From Burkholderiaceae bacterium (lineage in GTDB: Bacteria; Pseudomonadota; Gammaproteobacteria; Burkholderiales; Burkholderiaceae_C), in NCBI GenBank assembly GCA_023150375.1, contig JAKLLA010000021.1, forward strand, positions 1 through 64,000: a stretch of DNA of 64,000 nt, in the 5' to 3' direction. Made by a program: the position numbers and the translations under genes. Positions 54,895 to 64,000 of the stretch are shown here, one piece after another. Position 1 is the first letter of the stretch, and every line of letters begins with the position of its first letter. Under the pieces are notes generated by a model that saw only the letters and a list, made by a program, of their open reading frames with translations, had not been told where the DNA came from and ran no database searches.

Positions 54895-57498
54895 ATGACG
54901 CAACCCACCCGTCTGGTCGTGGTCGGCAACGGCATGGTCGGCCACCGCTTCGTCGAGGAACTGCTGCAGCGCCTGCCGGACCTGCCGGCCGCAGGCCTGC
55001 AGGTCACCGTGCTCGGCGAGGAGCCGCGTGCCGCCTACGACCGTGTGCACCTGTCCGACTTCTTCGCCGGCCGCAGCGCCGAGGACCTCAGCCTGGTGCC
55101 GCCCGGCTTCTACGACCGGCCCGGCCTGAGCCTGCGGCTGGGCGCGCGCGTGCAGTCGATCGAGCGGCGCGACCGCACCCTGCGGCTGGCCGACGGCACG
55201 GCGCTGCCCTACGACCGCCTGGTGCTGGCCACCGGCTCGCTGCCCTTCGTGCCGGCCGTGCCCGGGCGTGACCGGCCGCACTGCCATGTCTACCGCACGA
55301 TCGAGGACCTGCAGGCCATGCAGGCCTCGGGCGAGGTCTCGCGCAGCGGCGTGGTGATCGGCGGTGGACTGCTCGGCCTGGAATGTGCCAAGGCACTGCG
55401 CGACATGGCGCTGACCACCCACGTGGTCGAGTTCGCGCCCCGCCTGATGGCCGTGCAGATCGACGAGGCCGGCGGCGCCCTGCTGCGCCGGCGCATCGAG
55501 GATCTGGGCGTGCAGGTGCACACCAGCCGCCAGACCCTGGAGATCACCGACGGTGCCACCGCGCGCCACCGCCTGGTCTTCAGCGACGGCAGCCACCTGG
55601 AGGCCGACCTGCTGGTCTTCTCGGCCGGCATTCGCCCGCGCGACGAGCTGGGCCGCCAGGGCCTGCTGGCGATCGGCCCGCGCGGAGGCATCGCGGTGGA
55701 CGACCACTGCCGCAGCAGCGACGCGGCCATCTACGCCATCGGCGAATGCGCGTCCTGGCGCGAGCAGCTCTTCGGCCTGGTCGCACCGGGCTACGACATG
55801 GCCCGGGTCGCCGCCGCGCAGATCGCCGGCGATGCGGCGGCCGCCTTCCAGGGCGCCGACCTGTCGACCCGGCTCAAGCTAATGGGCGTGGATGTGGCCA
55901 GCATCGGTGATGCGCAAGGCCGCACGCCGGGCTGCCGCAGCATCGCCTTCAGCGACGAGCCCAGGCAGATCTACAAGCGGCTGGTGCTCAGCGCCGACGG
56001 CAAGACCCTGCTGGGTGCGGTGCTGGTGGGCGACGCCAGCGAGTACGGCACGCTGCTGCAGTACGTGCTCAACCGCCTGGCCCTGCCGGCCGCGCCCGAG
56101 CAGCTGATCCTGCCGACGGGCGATGGGGCGCCGGCCGCGCTGGGTGTCGATGCCCTGCCCGACAGCGCCCAGATCTGCTCCTGCAACAACGTCAGCAAGG
56201 GCCAGCTGTGCGGCGCCATCGCCGACGGCGTGCACGAACTGGGGGCCCTCGAGGCCTGCACCCGCGCCGGCACCTCGTGCGGCGGCTGCGTGCCGCTGGT
56301 GCAGCAGGTGCTGAAGGCCGAGCTGAAGCGCCAGGGCGTGGCTGTCAGCAACCACCTGTGCGAGCACTTCCCGCATTCGCGCCAGGAACTGCACCACCTG
56401 GTGCGCGTGGGCGGCATCCGCAGCTTCGGCGAGCTGATCGCCCGGCATGGCCGCGGCCACGGCTGCGACATCTGCAAGCCGGCGGTCGCCAGCATCCTGG
56501 CCAGCTGCTGGAACGACTTCGTGCTGGCCCCGAAGCACCTGCCGCTGCAGGACACCAACGACCGCTTCCTGGCCAACATCCAGAAGGACGGCAGCTACTC
56601 GGTGGTGCCGCGCGTGCCGGCCGGCGAGATCACGCCGGTGCAGCTGATCACCCTCGGCCAGATCGCGCAGCGCCACCGCCTGTACACCAAGATCACCGGC
56701 GGCCAGCGCATCGACCTCTTCGGCGCGCAGGCGCACCAGCTGCCGCAGATCTGGCGCGAACTGGTCGACGCCGGCTTCGAGTCGGGCCATGCCTACGGCA
56801 AGGCGCTGCGCACGGTCAAAAGCTGCGTGGGCTCGACCTGGTGCCGCTACGGCGTGCAGGACTCGGTGGGCATGGCGCTGCGGCTGGAGCACCGCTACAA
56901 GGGCCTGCGCGCACCGCACAAGATCAAGTTCGGCGTCTCGGGCTGCACGCGCGAATGCGCCGAGGCCCAGGGCAAGGACGTCGGCGTGATCGCCACCGAG
57001 CGCGGCTGGAACCTGTACGTCTGCGGCAACGGCGGCATGAAGCCGCGCCACGCCGAACTGCTGGCCAGCGACCTCGACGAGGCCGGCCTGATCCGCGCGA
57101 TCGACCGCTTCCTGATGTTCTACATCCGCACCGCCGACCGGCTGCAGCGCACCAGCACCTGGCGCGACCAGCTGGAGGGCGGCCTGGACTACCTGAAGGA
57201 CGTGGTGATGCAGGACTCGCTGGGCATCGGCGCCGAGCTGGAGGCCGCGATGGCCCAGGTCGTCGGCACCTACGCCTGCGAGTGGAAGGTGGCCCTCGAG
57301 ACACCGGCCACGCTGCAGCAGCTGCGTACCTTCGTCAACAGCGCGGAGGGCGACCCGAACGTGGTCTTCGTCGAGGAGCGCGGCCAGCCCCGGCCGGCCA
57401 CGCCCGAGGAGAAGCGTGCCCGCCGGGCGGCCGCGGCAGCGGCGGCCCCCTCGACGTCGACCGCGACCGCACCCGCCGACCTGCCCACCCCGGCCTGA
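54895..57498 (+). CDS. nirB: Nitrite reductase (NADH) large subunit
   Basis: An 867-residue assimilatory nitrite reductase. The FAD/NAD part begins VVVGNGMVGHRFVEELL and has VVIGGGLLGLECAKAL. A BFD-like [2Fe-2S] segment, CSCNNVSKGQLCGAI...CTRAGTSCGGC, follows. The siroheme/[4Fe-4S] ligands are in SCVGSTWCRYG and KFGVSGCTRECAEAQGKDVGVIA. It reduces nitrite to ammonium with six electrons. Confidence 0.95.
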   Translation: MTQPTRLVVVGNGMVGHRFVEELLQRLPDLPAAGLQVTVLGEEPRAAYDRVHLSDFFAGRSAEDLSLVPPGFYDRPGLSLRLGARVQSIERRDRTLRLADGTALPYDRLVLATGSLPFVPAVPGRDRPHCHVYRTIEDLQAMQASGEVSRSGVVIGGGLLGLECAKALRDMALTTHVVEFAPRLMAVQIDEAGGALLRRRIEDLGVQVHTSRQTLEITDGATARHRLVFSDGSHLEADLLVFSAGIRPRDELGRQGLLAIGPRGGIAVDDHCRSSDAAIYAIGECASWREQLFGLVAPGYDMARVAAAQIAGDAAAAFQGADLSTRLKLMGVDVASIGDAQGRTPGCRSIAFSDEPRQIYKRLVLSADGKTLLGAVLVGDASEYGTLLQYVLNRLALPAAPEQLILPTGDGAPAALGVDALPDSAQICSCNNVSKGQLCGAIADGVHELGALEACTRAGTSCGGCVPLVQQVLKAELKRQGVAVSNHLCEHFPHSRQELHHLVRVGGIRSFGELIARHGRGHGCDICKPAVASILASCWNDFVLAPKHLPLQDTNDRFLANIQKDGSYSVVPRVPAGEITPVQLITLGQIAQRHRLYTKITGGQRIDLFGAQAHQLPQIWRELVDAGFESGHAYGKALRTVKSCVGSTWCRYGVQDSVGMALRLEHRYKGLRAPHKIKFGVSGCTRECAEAQGKDVGVIATERGWNLYVCGNGGMKPRHAELLASDLDEAGLIRAIDRFLMFYIRTADRLQRTSTWRDQLEGGLDYLKDVVMQDSLGIGAELEAAMAQVVGTYACEWKVALETPATLQQLRTFVNSAEGDPNVVFVEERGQPRPATPEEKRARRAAAAAAAPSTSTATAPADLPTPA

Positions 57499-57509
57499 GG
57501 AGAGACGCG

Positions 57510-57845
57510 ATGGATCACACCCTGCCCGCCTGGCAGCGCCTCTGCGCGCTCGACGACATCCTGCCGGAGACGGGGGTCTGCGCGCTGCTGGGCACGCGTC
57601 AGATCGCCGTGTTCAGGCTTGCCGACGACCGGCTGTTCGCGCTCGACAACCACGACCCGTTCAGCGGCGCCAACGTGCTCTCGCGCGGCATCGTCGGCGA
57701 CCTCGGCGGCGAACCCGTGGTGGCCTCGCCGATCTACAAGCAGCACTTCGCGCTGCGCAGCGGCGCCTGCCTGGAGCAGGCCGACATCCGGCTGCAGACC
57801 TACGAGGTGCAGGCCCGCGACGGCGCGGTCTGGCTGCTGGCATGA
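57510..57845 (+). CDS. nirD: Nitrite reductase small subunit NirD
   Basis: A 111-residue Rieske-fold protein lacking the Cys/His cluster ligands, as expected for NirD. FRLADDRLFALDNHDPFSGANVLSRGIVGDLGGEPVVASPIYKQHFAL is conserved. It partners NirB. It overlaps the nasA start (ATGA). Confidence 0.9.
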   Translation: MDHTLPAWQRLCALDDILPETGVCALLGTRQIAVFRLADDRLFALDNHDPFSGANVLSRGIVGDLGGEPVVASPIYKQHFALRSGACLEQADIRLQTYEVQARDGAVWLLA

Positions 57846-60800
57846 GCACGCCCCCCATCCGCAGCGTCTGCCCCTACTGCGGCGTGGGCTGCGGCATCGT
57901 GCTCGAGCGCGATGCCGATCGCCGCATCGTGCGCGTGCAGGGCGACCCGCAGCACCCGGCCAACCGAGGCCGCCTGTGCACCAAGGGGCAGACCTGCGCC
58001 GTGCCGCTGACTGCGCCGGGGCGCATGGACAGCGCCTGGCTGCGTCACGAGCGCAGCCGCGAACCGGTGCGCGTGCCGATGGAGGCCGCGCTGCGCGAGA
58101 CCGGCGCGCGCCTGCGCGATCTCGTCGACCGCCACGGGCCCGACGCGGTGGCGCTGTACGTCTCCGGCCAGATGTCGATCGAGGCGCAGTACCTGGCCGG
58201 CAAGCTGGCGCGGGGCTTCATCGGCACCAACCAGATCGAGTCGAACTCGCGCCTGTGCATGGCCAGCGCCGCCGCCGGCTACCAGGCCGCGCTGGGTGCC
58301 GATGCGCCGCCGGGCGCCTACGACGACTTCGACCAGGCCGACCTGTTCCTGGTGATCGGCTCCAACATGGCCGACACCCATCCGATCCTCTTCCTGCGCA
58401 TGATGGAGCGGGTGCAGGCCGGCGCGCGCCTGATCGTGGTCGACCCGCGCCGCAGCGCCACCGCCGACAAGGCCCACCTGCACCTGGCCGTTCGCCCCGG
58501 CAGCGACCTGGCGCTGCTGGCCGGCCTGCTGCGCTGGCTGCATGTGCAGGGTCACACCGATGCCGCCTTCATCGACGCGCACACCGAGGGCTGGGCGTCG
58601 ATGCCCGAGGCGCTGCAGCCTTACACGCTGGCGCACGTGGCCGCGCTGACCGGTCTGGCGGTGGCCGACCTCGAGCGCGCTGCTCGGTGGATCGCCCAGG
58701 CTGGCCGGCGCTGGGTCAGCTGCTGGGCCATGGGCCTGAACCAGAGCAGCCACGGCACGGCCAGCACCCAGGCGCTGTGCAACCTGCACCTGGCCACCGG
58801 CGCGATCGGCCACCCCGGCGCCGGCCCCTTCTCGCTGACCGGCCAGCCCAACGCGATGGGCGGGCGCGAGATGGGCTACCTGGGCGCAGGCCTGCCCGGC
58901 CAGCGCAGCGTCCGGGTCGAGGCGGACCGCCGCTTCACCGAAGAGGTCTGGGGGCGCCCGCCCGGCACGCTGCACACCCGCGGCCTGGACGGCACGGTGG
59001 CGATGTTCGAGCGCCTCGCCGCGGGCGAGATCCGCGCCTGCTGGATCATCTGCACCAACCCGGTGGCCAGCATGGCCAACCGCCGCCGGGTGCTGGAGGC
59101 GCTGGCGCGCGCCGAACTGGTGATCTGCCAGGACGCCTTCCTGGACACCGAGACCAGCCGCCACGCCGACATCCTGCTGCCCGCCGCGCTCTGGGCCGAG
59201 GCCGACGGCGTGCTGGTCAACTCCGAGCGTGGCCTGACGCTGGCCCCGCAGGCCACCGACGCCCCCGGCGAGGCCCTGCCCGACTGGCAGATCCTCTGCC
59301 GCGTGGCCGAGGCGATGGGCTACGGCGAGGCCTTCGCCTACGCCAGCGCGGCCGAGGTATTCGAAGAACTCAAGCGCTTCCACAACCCGGCCACCGGCTA
59401 CGACCTGCGCGGCGCCAGCCACCTGCGGCTGCGCGAGGGCCCGCTGCAATGGCCTTGCCCGCCCGGGCGCAGCGAGCGCCGCCATCCGGTGCGCGACCGG
59501 CGGGGTGACCAGCTGCGCTTTCCCACGCCCAGCGGTCGGGCCCGCTTCCAGCCCTGCCCGCACCGCGAGCCGGCCGAGGCCGCCGACGGCGAGTTCGCAT
59601 GGCTGCTCAACACCGGCCGGGTGCAGCACCAGTGGCACACCCTGACCCGCACCGGCCGCGTGCCGATGCTCAACCGGCTCGACCCCGGGCCCTTCGTCGA
59701 GATCCACCCCGAGGACGCCGCGCAGCTGGACATCGGCCCGAACGACCGCGTCGAGCTGCGCTCGCGCCGCGGCCGCGCCGTGCTGCCGGCCCGACTCACG
59801 CAGCGCGTGCAGCGCGGCCAGTGCTTCGCGCCTTTCCACTGGGCCGACCTGCAGGGCGAGGACCTGGCCGTCAATGCGCTGACCAGCGATGCGGTGGATC
59901 CGCGATCGCTGCAACCCGAGTTCAAGCAGAGCGCGGTGGCGCTGCGCCTGTTCGAGCGCGCGACCGACAGCCCGGGCAAGACTGGCCTGCCCGACCATGA
60001 GGGCGAGGGCCCGCCGCTGACCGTGCTGTGGGCCTCGCAGACCGGCCGGACCGAGGGCGTGGCCGCCCAGGTGGCGCGGCGCCTGCGCGCCGCCGGCTGG
60101 CGGGTGCGGCTGTGCGGCATGGACGCCTGCGGCCCCGCCGATCTGCCCGCCGGCGAGCCGCTGCTGCTGCTGGCCAGCACCTTCGGCGATGGCGATCCGC
60201 CGGACGCGGCACGCGGCTTCTGGCAGGCGCTGCAGGGCCCGTCGGCCACCCACCTGGCCGGCAGCCCGTTCGCCGTGCTGGCCTTCGGCGACCCGAGCTA
60301 CGCGCAGTTCTGCGCCTTCGGTCGGCAACTCGAGACAAGGCTGCTGGCGCTGGGCGCCCCCCGCCTGCTGCCGCGCGTGGACTGCCCGCCCGGGCAGGAG
60401 GTCCCACGCGCCTGGCTGGCCGGCGTGGCCCAGGCGCTGCTGGCTCACCGCCCGGTCGGCGCGCATCGGCCGGCGCTGGCCCTGCTGGACGCCGACGACG
60501 ACGAGGCGCCGGTGGAGGCCCTGCCCCTGCCCGGCAGCCGTGCCCGGCCCCAGCCCGCCGCGCTGACGCTCAACCGCCTGCTCAGCGGCCCGGGCGCGGG
60601 CAAGGAGGTGCGGCAGTTCGTCTTCGACCTGCGCGACACCGGTTTGCACTACGAAGCCGGCGACGCGCTGGGCGTGTGGCCGACCAACTGCCCCGCGCTG
60701 GTGGCCGAGCTGCTGGCGGCGCTGCAGCTGCCGGCCTCGGCGCCGGTCACGCTGGCCGGCCTGGGCGAGCGGCCGCTGGCCGAGGCCATGCTGCGCCACC

Positions 60801-61648
60801 TCGAGATCACCCGCCTCACGCCGGCACTGCTGGCACGCGTGGCCGAGCGCAGCGGCAGCGTGGCCCTGCAGGCCCTGATCCAGCCGGCCCAGGCCGAGGC
60901 CCTGCAGCGCTGGCAGTGGGGTCGCCAGCCCGCCGACCTGCTGCGCGAGCACCCGGTGCGCCTGAGCGCGCAGGACTGGGTGGACGCGCTGCCGCCGCTG
61001 CAGCCGCGCCTGTACTCGATCGCCTCCAGCCCGCGCGCCCATCCCGGCGAAGTGCACCTCACCGTCTCGACCCTGCGCTATCGCCATGGCGAGCGCCGGC
61101 GCGGCGGTCTGTGCTCGACCTTCCTGGCCGACCGGGCAGCCGATGTCGCGGTACCGCTGTTCGTGCAGCCCAACCCGCGCTTCCGCCTGCCCGAGGACGA
61201 CGACCGACCGGTGGTGATGATCGGCCCGGGCACCGGCGTGGCGCCGTTCCGCGGCTTTCTGCACGAGCGCCGCGCGCGCGGCGCCCGGGGAGCCAACTGG
61301 CTGTTCTTCGGCGAACAGCACGCGGCCAGCGACTTCTACTACCGCGAGGAGCTCGAAGTCATGCAGCGCGAGGGCCTGCTGACCCGGCTGAGCCTGGCCT
61401 TCTCGCGCGACCAGGCCGACAAGGTCTACGTGCAGCACCGCCTGCGCGAGCAGGGTGCGGCGCTGTGGGCCTGGCTGGAGGACGGCGCCAGCGTGTACGT
61501 CTGCGGCGACGCGCGTCGCATGGCCCGCGACGTCGAGCAGGCGCTGCGCGAGGTGGCCCGCCAGCACGGCGGCCTGGACGAGGCCGCTGCCGCCGCCTGG
61601 CTGGAGCGGCTGGCCCGCCAGCGCCGCTACCAGCGCGACGTCTACTGA
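57842..61648 (+). CDS. nasA: Assimilatory nitrate reductase fused to a CysJ-like flavoprotein
   Basis: A 1268-residue fusion. The N-terminal molybdopterin oxidoreductase (about 1-700) begins with the [4Fe-4S] motif CPYCGVGCGIVLERDADRRIVRVQGDPQHPANRGRLC. It carries MGLNQSSHGT, NAMGGREMGYLG, NPVASMANRRRVL and DAFLDTETSRHADILLPAA. The C-terminal part (about 715-1268) is like the sulfite reductase flavoprotein. A flavodoxin domain (VLWASQTGRTEGVAAQVARRL, ASTFGDGDPPDAARGF) leads to the FAD site RLYSIASSPRAHPGEVHL and the NADPH site MIGPGTGVAPFRGFLHERR. NADPH could thus feed nitrate reduction directly, without a separate ferredoxin or NasC partner. The start is coupled to nirD. Confidence 0.93.
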   Translation: MSTPPIRSVCPYCGVGCGIVLERDADRRIVRVQGDPQHPANRGRLCTKGQTCAVPLTAPGRMDSAWLRHERSREPVRVPMEAALRETGARLRDLVDRHGPDAVALYVSGQMSIEAQYLAGKLARGFIGTNQIESNSRLCMASAAAGYQAALGADAPPGAYDDFDQADLFLVIGSNMADTHPILFLRMMERVQAGARLIVVDPRRSATADKAHLHLAVRPGSDLALLAGLLRWLHVQGHTDAAFIDAHTEGWASMPEALQPYTLAHVAALTGLAVADLERAARWIAQAGRRWVSCWAMGLNQSSHGTASTQALCNLHLATGAIGHPGAGPFSLTGQPNAMGGREMGYLGAGLPGQRSVRVEADRRFTEEVWGRPPGTLHTRGLDGTVAMFERLAAGEIRACWIICTNPVASMANRRRVLEALARAELVICQDAFLDTETSRHADILLPAALWAEADGVLVNSERGLTLAPQATDAPGEALPDWQILCRVAEAMGYGEAFAYASAAEVFEELKRFHNPATGYDLRGASHLRLREGPLQWPCPPGRSERRHPVRDRRGDQLRFPTPSGRARFQPCPHREPAEAADGEFAWLLNTGRVQHQWHTLTRTGRVPMLNRLDPGPFVEIHPEDAAQLDIGPNDRVELRSRRGRAVLPARLTQRVQRGQCFAPFHWADLQGEDLAVNALTSDAVDPRSLQPEFKQSAVALRLFERATDSPGKTGLPDHEGEGPPLTVLWASQTGRTEGVAAQVARRLRAAGWRVRLCGMDACGPADLPAGEPLLLLASTFGDGDPPDAARGFWQALQGPSATHLAGSPFAVLAFGDPSYAQFCAFGRQLETRLLALGAPRLLPRVDCPPGQEVPRAWLAGVAQALLAHRPVGAHRPALALLDADDDEAPVEALPLPGSRARPQPAALTLNRLLSGPGAGKEVRQFVFDLRDTGLHYEAGDALGVWPTNCPALVAELLAALQLPASAPVTLAGLGERPLAEAMLRHLEITRLTPALLARVAERSGSVALQALIQPAQAEALQRWQWGRQPADLLREHPVRLSAQDWVDALPPLQPRLYSIASSPRAHPGEVHLTVSTLRYRHGERRRGGLCSTFLADRAADVAVPLFVQPNPRFRLPEDDDRPVVMIGPGTGVAPFRGFLHERRARGARGANWLFFGEQHAASDFYYREELEVMQREGLLTRLSLAFSRDQADKVYVQHRLREQGAALWAWLEDGASVYVCGDARRMARDVEQALREVARQHGGLDEAAAAAWLERLARQRRYQRDVY

Positions 61649-61680
61649 ATGCCGCAGGCCGGCTGCATGCGGCGGCCACA

Positions 61681-61697
61681 GGGCCCCGGCGGGGCCC
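61681..61697. terminator. Hairpin between nasA and yegQ
   Basis: Perfect 7-bp stem GGGCCCC/GGGGCCC, 3-base loop. No T run; possible weak terminator between convergent genes. Confidence 0.35.
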
Positions 61698-61714
61698 GGC
61701 CGACGCGCGAGGGC

Positions 61715-63121
61715 TCACGCGCCCTCGATCACCCGCGCGATCATCGCGCCCTCGGCCGGCACGCCCAGCGGCAGCCAGACATGCAGCGGGTTGCCCGGCG
61801 CGACCTGCAGCGAGGCGCCGTCGGCGCCGCGCATCGCCGCGAGGCGCAGGCGGCGGTTGCCGGCGGGGTGGACAATCTCCAGCAGGTCGCCCACCGCGAA
61901 GCGGTTCTTGGTCTCGACCTCCACCCAGCCGTCCGCGGCCACGCCGCAGACCTCGGCCACCAGCTGGCTGCGCCAGGCCTGGGAGCTGCCGCTGGCGTAG
62001 TTCTGGTAGTCGGTGACAGGCCGGCGCTCCAGGAAGCCGGGGGTGTAGCCGCGGCTGGCGAGGTTCTCCAGCTCGAGCAGCAGTGCGGGGTCGAAGGGCC
62101 GGCCGGCCACCGCGTCGTCGATGGCGCGGCGGTAGACCTGCGCGGTGCGCGCCACGTAGTAGCGGCTCTTGGTGCGGCCCTCGATCTTCATCGAGTCCAC
62201 GCCGATGGCCACCAGGCGCTGCACATGCTCGACCGCGCGCAGGTCCTTGCTGTTGAGGATGTAGGTGCCGTGCTCGTCCTCCATCACCGGCATCAGCTCG
62301 CCACTGCGCCGCTCGGTTTCCTCGAGCAGCCAGACGCGATCGGCCAGCGGGTGGCGCGGCGCGCCGCCGCAGGCAGCAAAGGCCTCGTCCGCCCGGGCCT
62401 GCTCGGCACCGAAGTCGAAATCCGCCCCCAGGGTGGCCGCCGGCGACAGCGGCTGCACCTCGCCGGCGTCGTTGGCCTCGCTGCCGGCCTGGGTGCCGTA
62501 CTGCCAGCGGCAGGCGTTGGTGCAGGTGCCCTGGTTGGGGTCGCGCCGGTTGAAATAGCCCGACAGCAGGCAGCGGCCCGAGTAGGCGATGCACAGCGCA
62601 CCGTGCACGAAGACCTCCAGCTCCACGTCCGGGCATTCGTCGCGGATGACGGCGATCTCGTCCAGGCTGAGTTCGCGCGAGAGGATGACGCGCGAGACGC
62701 CCGCCCGCTGCCAGAAGCGCACCGCCGCGGCGTTGGTGGTATTGGCCTGCACCGACAGGTGGATGGGCACTTCGGGCCAGCGGCCGCGCTCCATCTCCTC
62801 GCGCACCCACATGATCAGGCCGGGGTCGGCCATGATGAGGGCGTCCGGGCGCAGTTCGACCACCGGGGCGAGGTCGCGCAGGTAGGTGCGCAGCTTGTCG
62901 TGGTGGGCGATCAGGTTGCTGGTGACGAAGAAGCGCTTGCCGCGCGCATGCGCCTCGGCGATGCCCTGGGCGAGCTGCTCCTGACGGAATTCGTTGTTGC
63001 GCGCGCGCAGCGAATAGCGCGGCTGGCCGGCGTAGACCGCATCGGCACCGAAGTCGTAGGCGGCGCGCATCTTGTCGAGCGAGCCGGCGGGCAGCAGAAG
63101 TTCTGGAGTGGACGTCTTCAC
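61715..63121 (-). CDS. yegQ: Peptidase U32-family protein YegQ/TrhP (tRNA hydroxylation)
   Basis: About 468 residues. STPELLLPAGSLDKMRAAYDFGADAVYAGQPRYSLRARN, VHGALCIAYSGRCLLSGYFNRRDPNQGTCTNACRW and the C-terminal IEGRTKSRYYVARTAQVYRRAIDDAV are typical. The Cys cluster (LCIAYSGRC, GTCTNAC) fits the U32 iron-sulfur or metal site. E. coli YegQ (TrhP) takes part in 5-hydroxyuridine formation in tRNA. GTG at 63121 is taken as start; no ATG gives the family N-terminus. Confidence 0.88.
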   Translation of the reverse strand: MKTSTPELLLPAGSLDKMRAAYDFGADAVYAGQPRYSLRARNNEFRQEQLAQGIAEAHARGKRFFVTSNLIAHHDKLRTYLRDLAPVVELRPDALIMADPGLIMWVREEMERGRWPEVPIHLSVQANTTNAAAVRFWQRAGVSRVILSRELSLDEIAVIRDECPDVELEVFVHGALCIAYSGRCLLSGYFNRRDPNQGTCTNACRWQYGTQAGSEANDAGEVQPLSPAATLGADFDFGAEQARADEAFAACGGAPRHPLADRVWLLEETERRSGELMPVMEDEHGTYILNSKDLRAVEHVQRLVAIGVDSMKIEGRTKSRYYVARTAQVYRRAIDDAVAGRPFDPALLLELENLASRGYTPGFLERRPVTDYQNYASGSSQAWRSQLVAEVCGVAADGWVEVETKNRFAVGDLLEIVHPAGNRRLRLAAMRGADGASLQVAPGNPLHVWLPLGVPAEGAMIARVIEGA

Positions 63122-63281
63122 GGGGCCGATTGTCGCGGGCCTGCTGCTCCCGCGCCCGGGGATGGGCCGGCCGGCTTCGGCAGAGATGGGGCCCAATGAC
63201 CGGTCTGCTTCGCCGCACGGCCGGCCCGGCAGGCCGGTAGAGTGGACGGTAAGCCCTTCCGTGGCCGTGAGGACAACGAAC

Positions 63282-64000
63282 ATGCAGGGAAGAATGCAGG
63301 CAACCGCGGCGCTGCCGGAACCTCCGGCGCCCACCGCGCCACGACCGCCCGATGCGCTGCTGCGTGACATGCTCGGCGTGCTGGCCGGCGTGGGCGCCAT
63401 CGCCGGCAGCGGTCTCGCGTTGCTGCGCCTGATCGAGGGCCGGCCGCAGGCCAGCGCGGTGCTCGTCGACCTGGCCTTCTGCGTCATCGGCCTGGCCGCC
63501 CTGGCCCTGGTCCGCCGGGGTCGGCTGCGCGCCGCGGCTGCCCTGCTGCTGTGGGGCGGCTGGATGCTGAACGCCCTCTTCCTGACCACGCACGGCGGCA
63601 TCGACGGACTGGACTGGCCGACCTTCACCGTCCTGATCGGGGCGGCCGGCTGGATGCTCGGCCAGCGGGCCACGCTGGCGATGACCGCGGCCAGCATGGC
63701 CCTGTACCTGCTTGCCGGCCTGGGCTCGCCGCTGGGCTGGTTCGGCACGGCGCCGCAGCGCAGCGTCCTGATCGGCACGGTCTACCATGCCGTGATCTTC
63801 GGCCTGGCGGCGGCAATGGCGGTGCTGGCCAGGCGCAGCTATCGCCAGCGCATCGACCATGAGCGTCGCCAGGCCGAGGTCCTGGGCGCCCGCGAAGCCA
63901 GGCTGCGCACCCTGTCACAGGTGATCGAGCAGAGCCCGGAGGGCGTCACCCTGACCGATCCGCAGGGCCGCATCGACTACCTGAACCCGGTTGCCGCGCA
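63282..64000 (+). CDS. Membrane sensor protein with PAS domain (partial)
   Basis: The first 239 codons of a gene cut by the window end. About six hydrophobic segments fill residues 28-185: AGVGAIAGSGLALLRLI, VLVDLAFCVIGLAALALV, AALLLWGGWMLNALFL, FTVLIGAAGWMLG, MTAASMALYLLAGLG, VYHAVIFGLAAAMAVLA. A coiled linker and the start of a PAS domain, VIEQSPEGVTLTDPQGRIDYLNPVAA, follow. The C-terminal output (histidine kinase or GGDEF/EAL) is outside the window. The ATG at 63282 is preceded by GTGAGGAC. Confidence 0.75.
   Translation, partial: MQGRMQATAALPEPPAPTAPRPPDALLRDMLGVLAGVGAIAGSGLALLRLIEGRPQASAVLVDLAFCVIGLAALALVRRGRLRAAAALLLWGGWMLNALFLTTHGGIDGLDWPTFTVLIGAAGWMLGQRATLAMTAASMALYLLAGLGSPLGWFGTAPQRSVLIGTVYHAVIFGLAAAMAVLARRSYRQRIDHERRQAEVLGAREARLRTLSQVIEQSPEGVTLTDPQGRIDYLNPVAA

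Noticed and set aside
57800-61567. A 1255-codon open frame antisense to nasA
   Set aside because: Its residues are low-complexity His/Arg/Gly/Gln-rich text typical of antisense frames in high-GC DNA, and the sense strand has every expected motif.

Overview
The window is about 64 kb of high-GC DNA from a chromosome of a betaproteobacterium. Burkholderiales is the best fit, near the Rubrivivax/Leptothrix/Sphaerotilus/Comamonadaceae groups. The evidence is the gene content and order: DUF3579-argD-argF, sdhCDAB-sdhE-gltA beside a GntR regulator and mdh/acnB, a stand-alone RnfB, and a nitrate reductase fused to a CysJ-like flavoprotein. No insertion sequence, prophage, CRISPR array or rRNA was seen. 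The window looks like core genome with short accessory stretches.

Layout. 1-3.4 kb: tail of ETF-ubiquinone oxidoreductase, an acyl-CoA synthetase, a degenerate-receiver response regulator and a convergent unknown gene. 3.5-7.8 kb (minus): UPF1-like helicase, a membrane chemoreceptor and a secreted Cache protein. 8-10.6 kb (plus): pentapeptide-repeat protein and OsmC. 10.6-17.1 kb (minus): a chemosensory operon, STAS-cheA-PAS receptor-cheW-cheR. 17.4-25 kb (plus): minor pilins pilE-fimT-pilV-pilW-pilX-pilY1 plus a TonB-like gene. 25-31 kb: HDAC-like deacylase (minus), then MoxR-DUF58-transglutaminase and a methyltransferase (plus). 31-36.7 kb: argF/argD (minus), DUF3579, a metallochaperone, a GDT1-family transporter, a thioesterase, RnfB and tRNA-Ala(CGC). 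37-38.2 kb: a periplasmic amino-acid binding protein. 38.4-50.2 kb: a TCA-cycle block. sdhC-D-A-B-sdhE-gltA and gntR read leftward; mdh, a citrate-lyase-like gene, an exported unknown and acnB read rightward. 50.2-61.6 kb: nitrate assimilation, nasR-[leader]-nrtABC-nirB-nirD-nasA. 61.7-64 kb: yegQ/trhP (minus) and the start of a PAS sensor protein cut by the window edge.

The most informative regulatory reads are these. (1) The leader of the nitrate operon contains a sigma-54-like promoter, two hairpins with hexanucleotide loops (A at position 1, G at position 4) and an overlapping intrinsic terminator. This is the layout expected for antitermination by the NIT-ANTAR protein encoded just upstream. 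(2) A perfect palindrome, ATGTCTTATATAAGACAT, lies between gntR and mdh. Its 14-base core recurs exactly between the -35 and -10 elements of acnB, so the GntR protein probably governs the TCA genes. (3) argD has a strong intrinsic terminator in its own leader. (4) The 3' end of argF, with its hairpin, is duplicated downstream of the gene.

Many long open frames on opposite strands are by-products of high GC content and are not annotated. Function calls rest on motifs recognised by eye; no database search was run.
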